Counted from the first letter of the stretch, positions 51,184 to 59,597 are shown. The stretch is DNA of 64,000 nt from Mycolicibacterium alvei (GCF_010727325.1 NZ_AP022566.1:1-64000), one strand, 5' to 3'. Program-made: numbers and translations. Notes: a model not told the origin generated them from the sequence alone.

Positions 51184-51460
51184 CTGGTACGGCGCCACGA
51201 CTCAGGTGGTCCGCTGCTGATATGGACCGGCTGACGTTGAATGCCGGTGGACCCAGGCCACACCCGGGTCCACCGAGCGGGTCCAGAACTCGCCGAAACT
51301 TTCCGCGCGGTAGGTGCTCTCGGCTTTGTCGATGGCCTCGTGCCAGTCGAGACGTCGATCGCGTCGCACAGGTGCTGGATTAGGCATTGGCCTCCCAGTA
51401 GGGCCAGGCTTGTTCCACCTGGTTGGATGTGGCATCGCGATGTGTGGCTTTGAGTTGGCC

Positions 51461-51497
51461 CCACCGACAGCGCACTGTGGTCAGTGGCTGTCGGTGG
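51461..51497 (-). terminator. Perfect 11-bp hairpin terminator
   Basis: CCACCGACAGC and GCTGTCGGTGG pair perfectly with a 15-base loop, 8 bases after the 51505 gene. Confidence 0.7.
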
Positions 51498-51504
51498 AGC
51501 GGCT

Positions 51505-51831
51505 TCACTTGTCGCTGCCGGTCTTGAGGTAGTCGTTGAGATCAGCCAACGAGACTGAGTAGCCTTCGGCGCTGTCACTGAACAACCTGACCGCCATGTT
51601 CCCCACCGCGGAATCGAGGTCAGAATATTCGGCTTCGCGGTCCGGGTCGGATCCGTAAAGCAGCTCGGTGCGGTCATCGGTGAGGGCGTTGCTGCGTTCG
51701 TCGTCGACGGGGAGATGGGTGCGGCCATGTTTCACCATCCAGGCCCGAACGTTCTCGGCGGCGACGCGCTCAATCTTTCCGATCAGCGCCACACGCTGGT
51801 TGATCAGTTCATCGAGGTTCACAGTTGTCAT
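51505..51831 (-). CDS. Hypothetical acidic helical protein
   Basis: A 108-residue soluble protein starting MTTVNLDELINQRVALIGK. It is highly acidic in the middle (LPVDDERSNALTDDRTELLY) and helical throughout. It forms a single-gene unit: PafBC-type promoter at 51912, leader palindrome GGGTCCGCGGACCC (51858-51871), gene, and perfect terminator. Function unknown. Confidence 0.7.
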   Translation of the reverse strand: MTTVNLDELINQRVALIGKIERVAAENVRAWMVKHGRTHLPVDDERSNALTDDRTELLYGSDPDREAEYSDLDSAVGNMAVRLFSDSAEGYSVSLADLNDYLKTGSDK

Positions 51832-51911
51832 GGGCTACCCCTTGCTCGTTGGGGACCGGGTCCGCGGACCCAGCCGGTTGGAGTTATCGGCTGCAAGTTT
51901 CCGATGCCGCT

Positions 51912-51933
51912 ATTCTACTGTGCCCCACTGACA
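51912..51933 (-). promoter_or_regulatory. PafBC/RecA-NDp-type promoter
   Basis: TGTCAG-N10-TAGAAT on the minus strand, exact. A 14-bp perfect palindrome (51858-51871) lies in the leader. Confidence 0.82.
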
Positions 51934-52028
51934 TTCAGCGCTTGTCTATCGGTCTCAATCGTCGCGCGCCCGGTCACGTCCGCACATCCCGGAGTTGTCC
52001 CAGCCCGCCGCTCGGCGATCTTGGGGTC

Positions 52029-52808
52029 TCATCCAGCCGGGTTGGTGGTGGAAGCGACGATGCCGGTCACTGCCTCAGGATCCAGGAGTATCTCGTCTTC
52101 GTTGCGGCCGTGGAGGTAGGCGATGATGTCGGATTTGCGTACGCGGCCGGTAAGTACCTGCGGCTGTCCGTGGCCGCCGAATCGTAGTGCGAATCGGTGT
52201 GCGACAGCCGGGTCCGCCGTCCAGCTCATGCCATGGTCGTGGGCACCGTGGTTGACTCCGCGATAGACGGTCACCTCATCGGGCAGTTGATCGAGGCGCT
52301 TTCTCTCCTCATCGTTCATCATCAGGTGCCGCGTGCTCAGGCGGCCGGGTTCTTTCAGCAGTGATGTCCAGAGAGTGTGGTCCTGGACGATGTTCTCGGC
52401 GTCGGTCCAGATGCTGCTGAGGTGTTCCCAATAGCTCTCATCGGTCAGTTCGGTGCTGATCGCGGCGAAGGCGTGCGGCCGGTAGGGCCGTTCGTGCAGG
52501 TAGATGAATCTCGACCAGTTGTGGGTTTCCAGCGCGTGCGCGCACGCTTTCTGCTTCTCACGTAGGCGCGCGTTGGCCAGCGCGTTGAAGTGCGGCACAT
52601 GCGGGATCGAGAAGACCAGTGGATGTTTGACCACCGGTCCGACTGGCGAATCGGTCAGGAATTGCTCCAGCTCGGAATCCAACTCCTCGACACGGGTGAG
52701 AAGTTCGGTCAGCTCCGATGTTGAGGCCGGCGTTTCCGGGGTTGATTGCACCGATTCCTCGCAGAGCCCACCTTTGCCTTCGGGCTGCCCGGGGGGTTGC
52801 GGGATCAC
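52029..52808 (-). CDS. ADP-ribosyltransferase-like protein
   Basis: A 259-residue protein. The C-terminal 80 residues carry the R-S-E signature of mono-ADP-ribosyltransferases in order: VYRG (Arg183), GMSWT (Ser195-x-Thr197) and NEDEILL (Glu237, Glu239), embedded in HRFALRFGGHGQPQVLTGRV and KSDIIAYLHGR as in phage and toxin ARTs. The N-terminal half is a helical domain. GTG 52808 overlaps the stop of the preceding gene by 4 bases with GGGAGG upstream. It is the last gene of the operon from the 53577 promoter. It could modify host or foreign proteins, as T4 Alt/ModA do; the target is unknown. Confidence 0.78.
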   Translation of the reverse strand: MIPQPPGQPEGKGGLCEESVQSTPETPASTSELTELLTRVEELDSELEQFLTDSPVGPVVKHPLVFSIPHVPHFNALANARLREKQKACAHALETHNWSRFIYLHERPYRPHAFAAISTELTDESYWEHLSSIWTDAENIVQDHTLWTSLLKEPGRLSTRHLMMNDEERKRLDQLPDEVTVYRGVNHGAHDHGMSWTADPAVAHRFALRFGGHGQPQVLTGRVRKSDIIAYLHGRNEDEILLDPEAVTGIVASTTNPAG

Positions 52809-53158
52809 TGGGAACCTCCCGGTTGCCACAGGGCGCAGCTGCGCCTCCATGTGCGGCGACGGCCATGGCAGGTGGTGCAGGCCTGCGGGATTCCGCGCCG
52901 GGTGGTGATCAGCGTTCCGCGGCACTCAGGGCACCTGACGTGCAACTCGACGCGGCCGGGGCGCTCATGAGTTGCGCCGGTCCAGCTGTTCCACGCCGCT
53001 TGCCAGGTGGGAAAGACGGTGCGCTGTCCAAGGATCCATTCGGCGAAGGTCTGACGCAGCTCAGACAGGTCGGTGACCGGCCGCAGGTCCGGCAATGCCT
53101 GGGTGAGCACGTGGGCTGGAATCAGGTGAACCTGCCGGGCGATCTCGCGATTGTTCAT
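52805..53158 (-). CDS. Zinc-ribbon protein
   Basis: A 117-residue protein starting MNNREIARQVHLIPAHVL. The N-terminal half is helical; the C-terminal half has a clear zinc ribbon, CPEC (about 82-85) and CTTC (about 100-103), with basic surroundings suggesting nucleic-acid binding. It overlaps the ADP-ribosyltransferase-like gene by 4 bases, so the pair is translationally coupled. It may be the partner or regulator of that protein (inference). Confidence 0.7.
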   Translation of the reverse strand: MNNREIARQVHLIPAHVLTQALPDLRPVTDLSELRQTFAEWILGQRTVFPTWQAAWNSWTGATHERPGRVELHVRCPECRGTLITTRRGIPQACTTCHGRRRTWRRSCALWQPGGSQ

Positions 53159-53174
53159 GCGCTGCAGCGCCTTT

Positions 53175-53222
53175 CGCCGTGCCGGGCGGGGGTGGCCGCG
53201 CCGTGCCGGGCGGGGGTGGCCG
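53175..53222. repeat. Tandem duplication of a 24-bp unit
   Basis: Two head-to-tail copies of a 24-base unit starting CGCCGTGCCGGGCGGGG lie between the 53241 and 52805 genes, immediately upstream of the latter's start. They may reflect slippage or a binding array. Confidence 0.7.
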
Positions 53223-53240
53223 CCGAAGCGGCCACCGTTG

Positions 53241-53492
53241 TCACAGGATCCCCGCGTACTGCTCGGCGTGGAGGGCCACGCGCAGGTCGGATGCCGTCTC
53301 GGCGCGGACCTCGTCGGCGGCTTCCTCGTCGAGGAATTCCAGCCAGTCTGCGAGTTCGGCGATCTGGGCGGCCAGGGTGCCGGATCCGGCGACGGTGGCG
53401 GCCTGTGCGCGCAGTTCCACCAGAACGTTGGTGGTTTGCTCGGCGGTGAGCATCTCCAGCGGAAACTCTTCGCCGTCTACGAGATACATCAT
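53241..53492 (-). CDS. Small acidic protein
   Basis: An 83-residue acidic helical protein starting MMYLVDGEEFPLEMLTAEQ. GTG three codons upstream is possible but sits too close to the GAAAGGG ribosome-binding site. Long helices (LVELRAQAATVAGSGTLAAQ, DWLEFLDEEAADEVRAE) suggest a helical bundle. It is the first gene of a three-gene operon with the zinc-ribbon and ADP-ribosyltransferase-like genes, and its acidic nature would suit an antitoxin or inhibitor, which is speculative. Confidence 0.65.
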   Translation of the reverse strand: MMYLVDGEEFPLEMLTAEQTTNVLVELRAQAATVAGSGTLAAQIAELADWLEFLDEEAADEVRAETASDLRVALHAEQYAGIL

Positions 53493-53576
53493 GGTTGTCA
53501 CGCCCTTTCGGGTTGATGACCGGGCCCTCGGGCCTAGCCGGTTGGTGTAGCGGATTCTGTGTGAATCGCTGCGTCG

Positions 53577-53598
53577 AGTATATCGAGGGGGTCTGACA
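53577..53598 (-). promoter_or_regulatory. PafBC/RecA-NDp-type promoter of ART operon
   Basis: TGTCAG-N10-TATACT on the minus strand, exact. The leader palindrome GGCCCGAGGGCCC is at about 53521-53535. Confidence 0.82.
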
Positions 53599-53667
53599 TC
53601 TTCTGTGGCCCAACGCCAGTGGGTCGTCGACTGGCCGAAGCGTATCGATGCCTAGGCGACTCCTCAT

Positions 53668-53699
53668 CCCCGACGCCTTGGTCACCGTCGGCGTCGGGG
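53668..53699 (-). terminator. Perfect 10-bp hairpin terminator
   Basis: CCCCGACGCC and GGCGTCGGGG pair perfectly with a 12-base loop after the 53716 gene. Confidence 0.7.
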
Positions 53700-53715
53700 C
53701 CGCAGGCCCGCGGCG

Positions 53716-54051
53716 TCACACCAGCCGGTAGCCCGCCTCGGCCAAGGCGTCGCCGACGGTGTTGCCCCATCCGCTGCCGGGCAGCTCTCCCTCGGCGCGG
53801 TCGCACTGCAGGTCCTCGCCGGTGACGCCGAACAAGAAGGTCTCCACACCACGTTCTTCCCGGCCACGGGCGGCGATGCGAGGAGCGGTGGGCAGCGTGG
53901 ACGCCACCACTACGGTGTAGCCGCACAGTGGCGGGTCGAGGTGGTAGAGGTCGGCTTGACCGAACCATGTGACAACGCGGTCCCCCTCGTGCACCACGCC
54001 GTGCGCCGACCCAACCATGCGGGCGATTCCGGTGTTGGCAACAGAAGACAT
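53716..54051 (-). CDS. Hypothetical protein
   Basis: A 111-residue soluble protein starting MSSVANTGIARMVGSAHG with GGAGGG upstream. Beta-rich (GVVHEGDRVVTWFGQADLYHL, CGYTVVVAST) with a short helical C-terminus. Single-gene unit with promoter at 54130, leader palindrome GGTCC/GGACC (54078-54089) and terminator. Function unknown. Confidence 0.7.
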   Translation of the reverse strand: MSSVANTGIARMVGSAHGVVHEGDRVVTWFGQADLYHLDPPLCGYTVVVASTLPTAPRIAARGREERGVETFLFGVTGEDLQCDRAEGELPGSGWGNTVGDALAEAGYRLV

Positions 54052-54129
54052 AGCACCCTCCAGGGTTTCGGTGACCGGGTCCTCGGACCTGGCCGTATGG
54101 CAGGAGGCTTTCGCTTCCTCATGTCCACC

Positions 54130-54151
54130 ATTCTACGTGGCCCCACCGACA
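54130..54151 (-). promoter_or_regulatory. PafBC/RecA-NDp-type promoter
   Basis: TGTCGG-N10-TAGAAT on the minus strand, exact. Confidence 0.82.
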
Positions 54152-54197
54152 GATCGGTGCCACTGTTTCGCACTATCGCACTGTGCTGCGCACTATT

Positions 54198-54833
54198 TCA
54201 CGATCGCCGATATGTGGATTGCAGTTCAAGTGGCTCGCCATATTGTGCCGCTGCACGGATTTTGGCCAGGGACTCCTCGGTGATCCCGGCTGTCCGGTCG
54301 TTGGGGTCTACGTCAAGGGAGGTGAGGATGTTGTAGAGCTTGTCGTCGGTGAGGTCGCCGGCGCGGTGCAAGGCAATTGCTCCGATGAGAGCTTCGAGCA
54401 TGACACGTTGCTCTGGGGCGTATTTAGAGAATTCTGCGCCGGCCCAGGCCATGGGTTCGGTGTTGGCGCGGCTGAGCCGGTTCAGTGCTCCATCGACATC
54501 ACCGCGGAACCGGCGCACATAGACCGCGGTCTCGGGGTCCAGCTCGGGGTTGGCCAATTCGGTCTCGGCGTCGGCCAGCCATCGCTGCAGCATCGATAAG
54601 ACGCCTTGTCGGTCGGCGAACGCTAACGCTCGCCAGAAGGTGCGAAATGCGCCCATGTAGCGCTTGTCGTCGGGGTGGCGCGGCCGCAGATGGGAGCGGA
54701 TCACGATGTCTCCGGAGGCCGATTTGGCGACCTTGCCCACCCATGTCGGTGTCAGGCGGCCATCGGGGAACTCCGCGGGGACGGCCGGTGGAAACCACGG
54801 TTGGTCAGAAGAAAACACTCGGTCATCAGTCAT
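54198..54833 (-). CDS. Hypothetical helical protein
   Basis: A 211-residue soluble protein starting MTDDRVFSSDQPWFPPAVP. An N-terminal beta segment is followed by long helices (GAFRTFWRALAFADRQGVLSML, DGALNRLSRANTEPMAWAG). The C-terminus (HRAGDLTDDKLYNILTSLDV) is acidic. No known domain. A leader hairpin CTGGGTA-CGCA-TACCCAG is at 54864-54881, and the promoter region is a degenerate version of the PafBC type. Confidence 0.7.
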   Translation of the reverse strand: MTDDRVFSSDQPWFPPAVPAEFPDGRLTPTWVGKVAKSASGDIVIRSHLRPRHPDDKRYMGAFRTFWRALAFADRQGVLSMLQRWLADAETELANPELDPETAVYVRRFRGDVDGALNRLSRANTEPMAWAGAEFSKYAPEQRVMLEALIGAIALHRAGDLTDDKLYNILTSLDVDPNDRTAGITEESLAKIRAAAQYGEPLELQSTYRRS

Positions 54834-54940
54834 GGTTGAAGATCTCCCGTCGGGGTCCTGGGACTGGGTACGCATACCCAGCCGGTGCCAAATTCATAGC
54901 CGGGTCTCGCTCACGCTCATCGCCAGACCGGCCACGCCAC

Positions 54941-54967
54941 ACTGTACCGGGCAGACTAACCCTGACA
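54941..54967 (-). promoter_or_regulatory. Degenerate PafBC-like promoter (15-base spacer)
   Basis: TGTCAG and TACAGT are both present upstream of the 54198 gene but separated by 15 bases instead of 10. It may be inactive, or driven by another sigma factor. The IS110 element begins close by. Confidence 0.4.
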
Positions 54968-55020
54968 GGCCATCTATCGGTGCATGGTTGTCCACTAAAG
55001 CGGCTGAAGCGTTCGGCACC

Positions 55021-56133
55021 CTAGTCAGGAGAACCATCGTGCACATCAGGCGCCGCCGCGGCCTTCCGTTGAGCCGCCCAGGTCTCGGGTGGGCCGCCGT
55101 TCGGGTAACGCCTGCGGTGATCCGCATTGAGCCTCGTGAATACCACCCGGCAAACACGGCGTTTGAGGCACCTCAACGCCATTGATCGCGAATGCCCTTC
55201 TGCCACTTTTTTGTCGAAGTACTCTCTACCTGGACCGGCCAGCCTTAGCTGGGTGACAGCTACCCGGTGGACGGCGGAGTTGAGCCTCCGATTTCCAACT
55301 TTCGACCGCCGCATCTGTCCTGCAGTCGAGCCTGACCAGCGTGGTGCCGGTGCGACGCCGGCGAACCTGGCGAACGCCGCTTCGCTGCCTGCGAATCGGG
55401 TGACCACTGCCGTCTCGCCGATGATTCGCGCGGCGGTCAGTGTGCCCACACCCGGCATGGCGAGCAGGTTGGGGGCAATGCCGCACACTCGCTCATCAAT
55501 GCGCCGCTCCCATCCCCGGATGTCGGTCGTCAGACGTGCAATGTCTTCGAGTTCCACGCTGGCCAAATCGGCCACGATGCCCGGGAGCGTGGCCAGCCAT
55601 CGTTGCACCGGTTCTCGATGGCGGACCGCATCTAGCGGGCCAACTTTCCGCTCGGGGTCGAGTTCGTGGATCCGCCATAAGAGCCGGTTCCAGATCGCGG
55701 TGCGCTGCATGACGAGACTCTCGCGGTAGTCGACGAGCAGCTTGAGTTCTCGCGACACCTCGTCGTGGCACGCCACCGGAAGGTTAGGTTCGCGTAGATA
55801 GGCCCGCGCCACAGAAAGTGCGTCCAGAGGATCCGATTTACCTGGGGTTCTTGATGTTTCGTGACGAGCGCGCGCCATGAGCCTTGTCGGCACGCGCACA
55901 CATCGCTCCCCCGATTCGAGAAGGAATCGTTCGAGCCGTCCCGACACGTGCCGCACATCCTCTATTGCCCAAGTGAGCTCGTCGGTCGGGTACCGGCCGC
56001 GTACCCATCGAAGGGCCTTGAAATGGCCGGAATCAGTTGCATCTACAGTCTTTTCGGCTTGCCGGCGCCCCGTGGCGTCCACAGCTACCAGAGTGTGACT
56101 GGCTTTGTGCGCATCGATTCCTATGACGAACAT
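55021..56133 (-). CDS. IS110-family transposase (DEDD)
   Basis: A 370-residue transposase. The N-terminal RuvC-like DEDD domain shows MFVIGIDAHKASHT (first Asp), AIEDVRHVSG (Glu) and GKSDPLDALSVARAYL (two Asp). The C-terminal Transposase_20 domain has LLAMPGVGTLTAARIIGE and the serine-containing helix region AGVAPAPRWSGST. It is full length with no frameshift, so likely active. IS110 elements use a bridge RNA from a non-coding end to choose targets. They lack terminal inverted repeats, so exact ends are not assigned. Confidence 0.93.
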   Translation of the reverse strand: MFVIGIDAHKASHTLVAVDATGRRQAEKTVDATDSGHFKALRWVRGRYPTDELTWAIEDVRHVSGRLERFLLESGERCVRVPTRLMARARHETSRTPGKSDPLDALSVARAYLREPNLPVACHDEVSRELKLLVDYRESLVMQRTAIWNRLLWRIHELDPERKVGPLDAVRHREPVQRWLATLPGIVADLASVELEDIARLTTDIRGWERRIDERVCGIAPNLLAMPGVGTLTAARIIGETAVVTRFAGSEAAFARFAGVAPAPRWSGSTAGQMRRSKVGNRRLNSAVHRVAVTQLRLAGPGREYFDKKVAEGHSRSMALRCLKRRVCRVVFTRLNADHRRRYPNGGPPETWAAQRKAAAAPDVHDGSPD

Positions 56134-56400
56134 TTGCAGCCTTCCCAGAAGCGCGAATGTTGCAGCCCCTAGCCCCTGGGGCGGCGTTCAGGACGATATG
56201 AACCCTAGCCGGGCGGTAGCCGGAGTGCGCAAGCATGAACGCATTCTGAGAGAGGGGCCGACTGGGAAGTTCGGGTTGTTCGCGCAACGACACCACCCAG
56301 GGAACGCCATCATCAACGTCGAACTACCTTGTCGGCGTCGAACGACTCTTGCACCCGTTCCTGATCGACAGTGGCCGGCGGGCATGTCGACAGAGTCGCA
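56134..56400 (-). ncRNA. Possible IS110 bridge-RNA region
   Basis: The non-coding stretch upstream of the transposase start corresponds to the left end that encodes the bridge RNA in IS110-group elements. Several local hairpins are visible (for example CCCCTAG/CTGGGGC near 56165-56182 and GCCGGGCGGTAGCCGG-like repeats near 56207-56223). Boundaries and guide loops cannot be fixed by eye. Confidence 0.35.
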
Positions 56401-56445
56401 CGCCCGCGGCGATGGGTAGCCAATCGCGGCCCGATTCTGGGGGAA

Positions 56446-56922
56446 CTAGGGGCGGTGCCACACCACGGTGTTGCCACGTCCCACCAGGCTGAGCTCTAGT
56501 GTGTCTCCGCTGAGGCGCCAGGGCGCGAAAACCGGAGGTGCGGCTTTGGGGGTGTTGAACCAGATCACGCACTGCTTGCCGGCCTCCGGCGGAATGCTGT
56601 CTTTGGCCGGGGAGAACTCGGCCTCGCTGTAGGTCCAGGTTCCGGTGGTCACACCGCCGTCGGTCCGTTCAGCCCGCAAGGTTCCGTCTGCGCCCAGAGT
56701 TGTGACTTGGGGGCCAGCTCCCATGCGCCAGTCGCCGGTGAGCTGCATGGGAGTGATTGGTGCGCCGGCACACGGGTTGGGGCTCCGCGCGGGCTCGTGT
56801 CCGCGCCATGGGGCCACTGGCGCGTCGGCTCCTGCCGTCGCGGTGTGACCGGCGTGCACCGCACAGGCCATTGCCGCAGATGCGAACATGACCGTCGCTC
56901 GACGTCGGCGCGACGTGGCCAT
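56446..56922 (-). CDS. Exported protein, unknown function
   Basis: A 158-residue protein starting MATSRRRRATVMFASAAMA with a clear signal peptide (Arg-rich n-region, possibly Tat-like, cleavage near AGA at about 32). The mature domain is a small lipocalin-like beta fold (LTGDWRMGAGPQVTTLGADG, GGVTTGTWTYSEAEF, LSGDTLELSLVGRGNTVVW) with two cysteines. Function unknown; it resembles secreted proteins in many mycobacteria. Confidence 0.7.
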   Translation of the reverse strand: MATSRRRRATVMFASAAMACAVHAGHTATAGADAPVAPWRGHEPARSPNPCAGAPITPMQLTGDWRMGAGPQVTTLGADGTLRAERTDGGVTTGTWTYSEAEFSPAKDSIPPEAGKQCVIWFNTPKAAPPVFAPWRLSGDTLELSLVGRGNTVVWHRP

Positions 56923-57135
56923 GGCGACTCCTTCCCCAGGTTCAGACGTTGCGGGTTGGCCCGCGAGGTATCAGTGCAGTTAGCCTAATGGCCGCGTAGT
57001 GACCGTTTGAGCAGCAGTTTGCACCCGAGCTAACCCGCAGAAACCGACCGAAAATCGCCGCAAGGCACCGGTGGGGGCGGGATACAGTTCACTGCAGAGA
57101 TAGGCCCACGGCTCTGCACCGAAGGAATCAACACG

Positions 57136-58104
57136 ATGTCGGATCAGTTGCGGGTCGACCCCGCCGAACTCATCACCGCCGCCGCATCGCACCGCCAGCG
57201 TGGCCAGCAGTGGCAGACCGTCGCCCGAACCCCTCCCAACGATCCCGACGCCCTGTCGGCAGCCTGGGGGCCAATCGCACACGCCACCACCCAGCAGCTG
57301 CGTGTGTTCAACGAGCAGCGCGCCGCCAATGCCGAGGCAATCGCCGGCGAGCACGACAACCTGGCCGACAAGCTCACCGATGCTGCCCACCGCTACACCG
57401 CCACAGACGAGCGCGGCGCGTCCGAAGTGACCGATAGCAGCGACCGCGACCGCGGCGAAGGTGGTGATCGCAGGGATCCCTCCATCCAGGCGCTCGACAC
57501 ACCCAGCCATGACAAGCCCTACACCGGGCCTGACAAGATCACACTGGGCGATCCGGCGCCAACCAGCGAACTTCCCGGGGCCGGCTACTGGGTGGTCGAC
57601 AAGACGCAGGCTTACCCCACCGATCAGGTACCGCCGGGTTTGACGCCGGGACCCAAGACGCCCACGACCATGCCTGATCAGATCCGAACCGGTCCGTACA
57701 CGGGACAGATGTCGATGGGCCAGCCAGATGCTGCGACCACTGGCTTCGACTACGAGCACAACTACCACTTCCGCATCGCCGGCATCGAACCGACCGACAC
57801 CACCAAGATGGTGCAGATCGGCGACAGCTGGTATCCGGGCACGTGGAACCGCTACGCCTATGAGGTGCAAGACCTCAACCGCATCGTTGGCATCGGTGAT
57901 CTTGGCGCTATCTCTGAGATTCCGTCGGCGTCAGCATGGACCCCCATCTCGCACAGCGAGATCCGCCAGTTATCGCATCAGTTCCCGACCAACACCTTCT
58001 ACTTGCCTGACGGATGCGGATCGAACCTACAGCTGGTCGACACCAACATCCGCAACACCCCATTCCAGGGGCCGGTCGTGCCGATCATCCGCATGGGCCG
58101 GTAG
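57136..58104 (+). CDS. ESX-type secreted protein with C-terminal domain
   Basis: A 322-residue protein starting MSDQLRVDPAELITAAASH with GAAGGA upstream. Residues 1-95 are an EspC/DUF2580-like helical hairpin ending DKLTDAAHRYTATDERGASE, closely parallel to the 22017 protein (AAGRYTATDRRGAE). A flexible linker leads to a C-terminal domain (about 180-322; GFDYEHNYHFRIAGIEPTDT, TWNRYAYEVQDLNRI) of unknown fold that could be an effector. It is followed by a sensor-type lipoprotein gene. Confidence 0.78.
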   Translation: MSDQLRVDPAELITAAASHRQRGQQWQTVARTPPNDPDALSAAWGPIAHATTQQLRVFNEQRAANAEAIAGEHDNLADKLTDAAHRYTATDERGASEVTDSSDRDRGEGGDRRDPSIQALDTPSHDKPYTGPDKITLGDPAPTSELPGAGYWVVDKTQAYPTDQVPPGLTPGPKTPTTMPDQIRTGPYTGQMSMGQPDAATTGFDYEHNYHFRIAGIEPTDTTKMVQIGDSWYPGTWNRYAYEVQDLNRIVGIGDLGAISEIPSASAWTPISHSEIRQLSHQFPTNTFYLPDGCGSNLQLVDTNIRNTPFQGPVVPIIRMGR

Positions 58105-58155
58105 TAACGGCACTGCACCGCCCGGCCGCATTTTTCACCCAGCCACAATTACCTG

Positions 58156-58845
58156 GTGCCCGTACCACGAGCCTGGCTCCCGATCGTCGCCGCGGCCACC
58201 GCCCTGCTGGTCGCCGGCTGCACCACTATCGCGGCCGGCACTGCTATCTCCACAACTGCCCCGCCGACCCACGCCCAGCTCGACCAGATCATGCTGCCGA
58301 TCAACGAACTCAAGGCGATCGTGGGTGCCCGCAACATGGCATTGACGAGCAGGTCCACGACGCTGGACAACAACTTTTGGTGGGTTCGTGAGCCGAAGTG
58401 CGTGGGCGCGCTCTATCCCGCAGAAATGCGCGTCTACCGGTTCACCAACTGGAGGGAAATACGCACCGAGGTGGCCCAGGACGCCGACTCAGACCACCAG
58501 CACTGGGTACAGCAGGCGGCGGTGCGGCACGCTTCTGAGGATGACGCCCAGTCCACGCGCCGGATCTTCACAAAGTGGTGGGGGCAATGCGCGGGTTCTG
58601 CTGTCTCGATCGGCACGAGCGCTGGCGGCAACACCAGCGACCGCACCTGGAACATCGGCGCCCTCGACACCGAGGGCGACAATGTGATCAGTCAGACTTC
58701 CACCCGCGCAGGCACTGATGGATGGACCTGCCAGCACGCCTTGGCTGCGGTGTCCACGGTGGTTCTCGAGTCCAAGGTTTGCGGCTACCAGGTCCGCGAT
58801 CAAGCGGTAACCATCGTGAACAGGCTGTCCGCCAACGCGAGGTGA
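58156..58845 (+). CDS. PknH_C-type sensor-domain lipoprotein
   Basis: A 229-residue lipoprotein starting at GTG 58156. The signal peptide ends in the lipobox LLVAGC. The exported domain has four cysteines (PKCVGAL, GQCAGS, WTCQHA, KVCGYQ) in the PknH_C arrangement, and the opening IMLPINELKAIVGARNM typical of that family. It is 52 bases downstream of the ESX-type gene and may be co-expressed. A relative is at 32016. Confidence 0.82.
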   Translation: MPVPRAWLPIVAAATALLVAGCTTIAAGTAISTTAPPTHAQLDQIMLPINELKAIVGARNMALTSRSTTLDNNFWWVREPKCVGALYPAEMRVYRFTNWREIRTEVAQDADSDHQHWVQQAAVRHASEDDAQSTRRIFTKWWGQCAGSAVSIGTSAGGNTSDRTWNIGALDTEGDNVISQTSTRAGTDGWTCQHALAAVSTVVLESKVCGYQVRDQAVTIVNRLSANAR

Positions 58846-58957
58846 CTTCGCCGCAGTTTAGGAACCGAGGCTCTCGCTGGGGCCTGGCGGCCAGGGCGCA
58901 AGCAATCGCCGATTCGTTGCTCTCGCGCTTGACCTTCTCCGGTTCGTTCGGGAATCC

Positions 58958-59401
58958 TCACGATGGTGGCGGCGGCGATGAATTCCGTTGTGCCTTAACT
59001 TCATTAAGCCATACATGCGGTTTGTTGTTCCAGATAGCCGCTTCTATTGGATCCTCAACAGTCACACCTTCGGGCCCGAAAGTGTCGAGGACTTCCAACG
59101 CTAGCCTCATGCTGACGATGAGCAACGGCAGCTTCTCGTCGTTCCAGTCCTGCTCGAAGTCGCGGCTTTTGTCCACCACACGTCGGGCTTGGTCGGGCGC
59201 TACCCCCTGGGCGGATTGTGCGGTTTCTGCGGCCTCACGCATCGTGTTGAGCATCTTCTGGCCGTTGACGACCAGCCGGGCCAGGCTGATCACCGCCCCT
59301 TGCGGGTCAACGATGCTGAACACGGACTCGTCGGAGCCTCCGACAGATCCGGAGGCGTCGATTTGGTCTTCCACCCGTTCATTGTGCCTTTCGGCGAGCA
59401 T
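58958..59401 (-). CDS. Hypothetical acidic protein
   Basis: A 147-residue soluble protein starting MLAERHNERVEDQIDASG. Acidic N-terminus, central helices (LARLVVNGQKMLNTMREAAE), and a C-terminal Trp-rich segment (AAIWNNKPHVWLNEVKAQ) with a poly-Pro tail. No known domain and no visible PafBC-type promoter. Confidence 0.6.
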   Translation of the reverse strand: MLAERHNERVEDQIDASGSVGGSDESVFSIVDPQGAVISLARLVVNGQKMLNTMREAAETAQSAQGVAPDQARRVVDKSRDFEQDWNDEKLPLLIVSMRLALEVLDTFGPEGVTVEDPIEAAIWNNKPHVWLNEVKAQRNSSPPPPS

Positions 59402-59567
59402 GGGCTACCGATGTTTTCGTTACGGCATGGCATTTCTTCGTCACGTTGCAGCGAGCGAACCCCTCCACAGACCTTTGCGCAGTCTGTCGTCAAGTCCGGC
59501 GACCCGCGGCGTTGCACAGTGACGCTGCACGACCCCTGCTCGCACCCCACTTGGCCTGAAAGGCGAA

Positions 59568-59597
59568 CTGGCCACCGGGTGATGCTCCGGTGGCCAG
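59568..59597 (-). terminator. Perfect 11-bp hairpin terminator
   Basis: CTGGCCACCGG and CCGGTGGCCAG pair perfectly with an 8-base loop, after the 59638 gene. Confidence 0.7.

Noticed and set aside
51202..51387. Possible 61-residue gene (MPNPAPVRRDRRLDW...) with GGGAGG upstream
   Set aside because: It lies beyond the perfect terminator at 51461-51497 and has no promoter of the type used by its neighbours, so I could not support it.
53175..53222. Tandem 24-bp repeats as a CRISPR or origin iteron
   Set aside because: There are only two copies with no spacer and no replication gene nearby.
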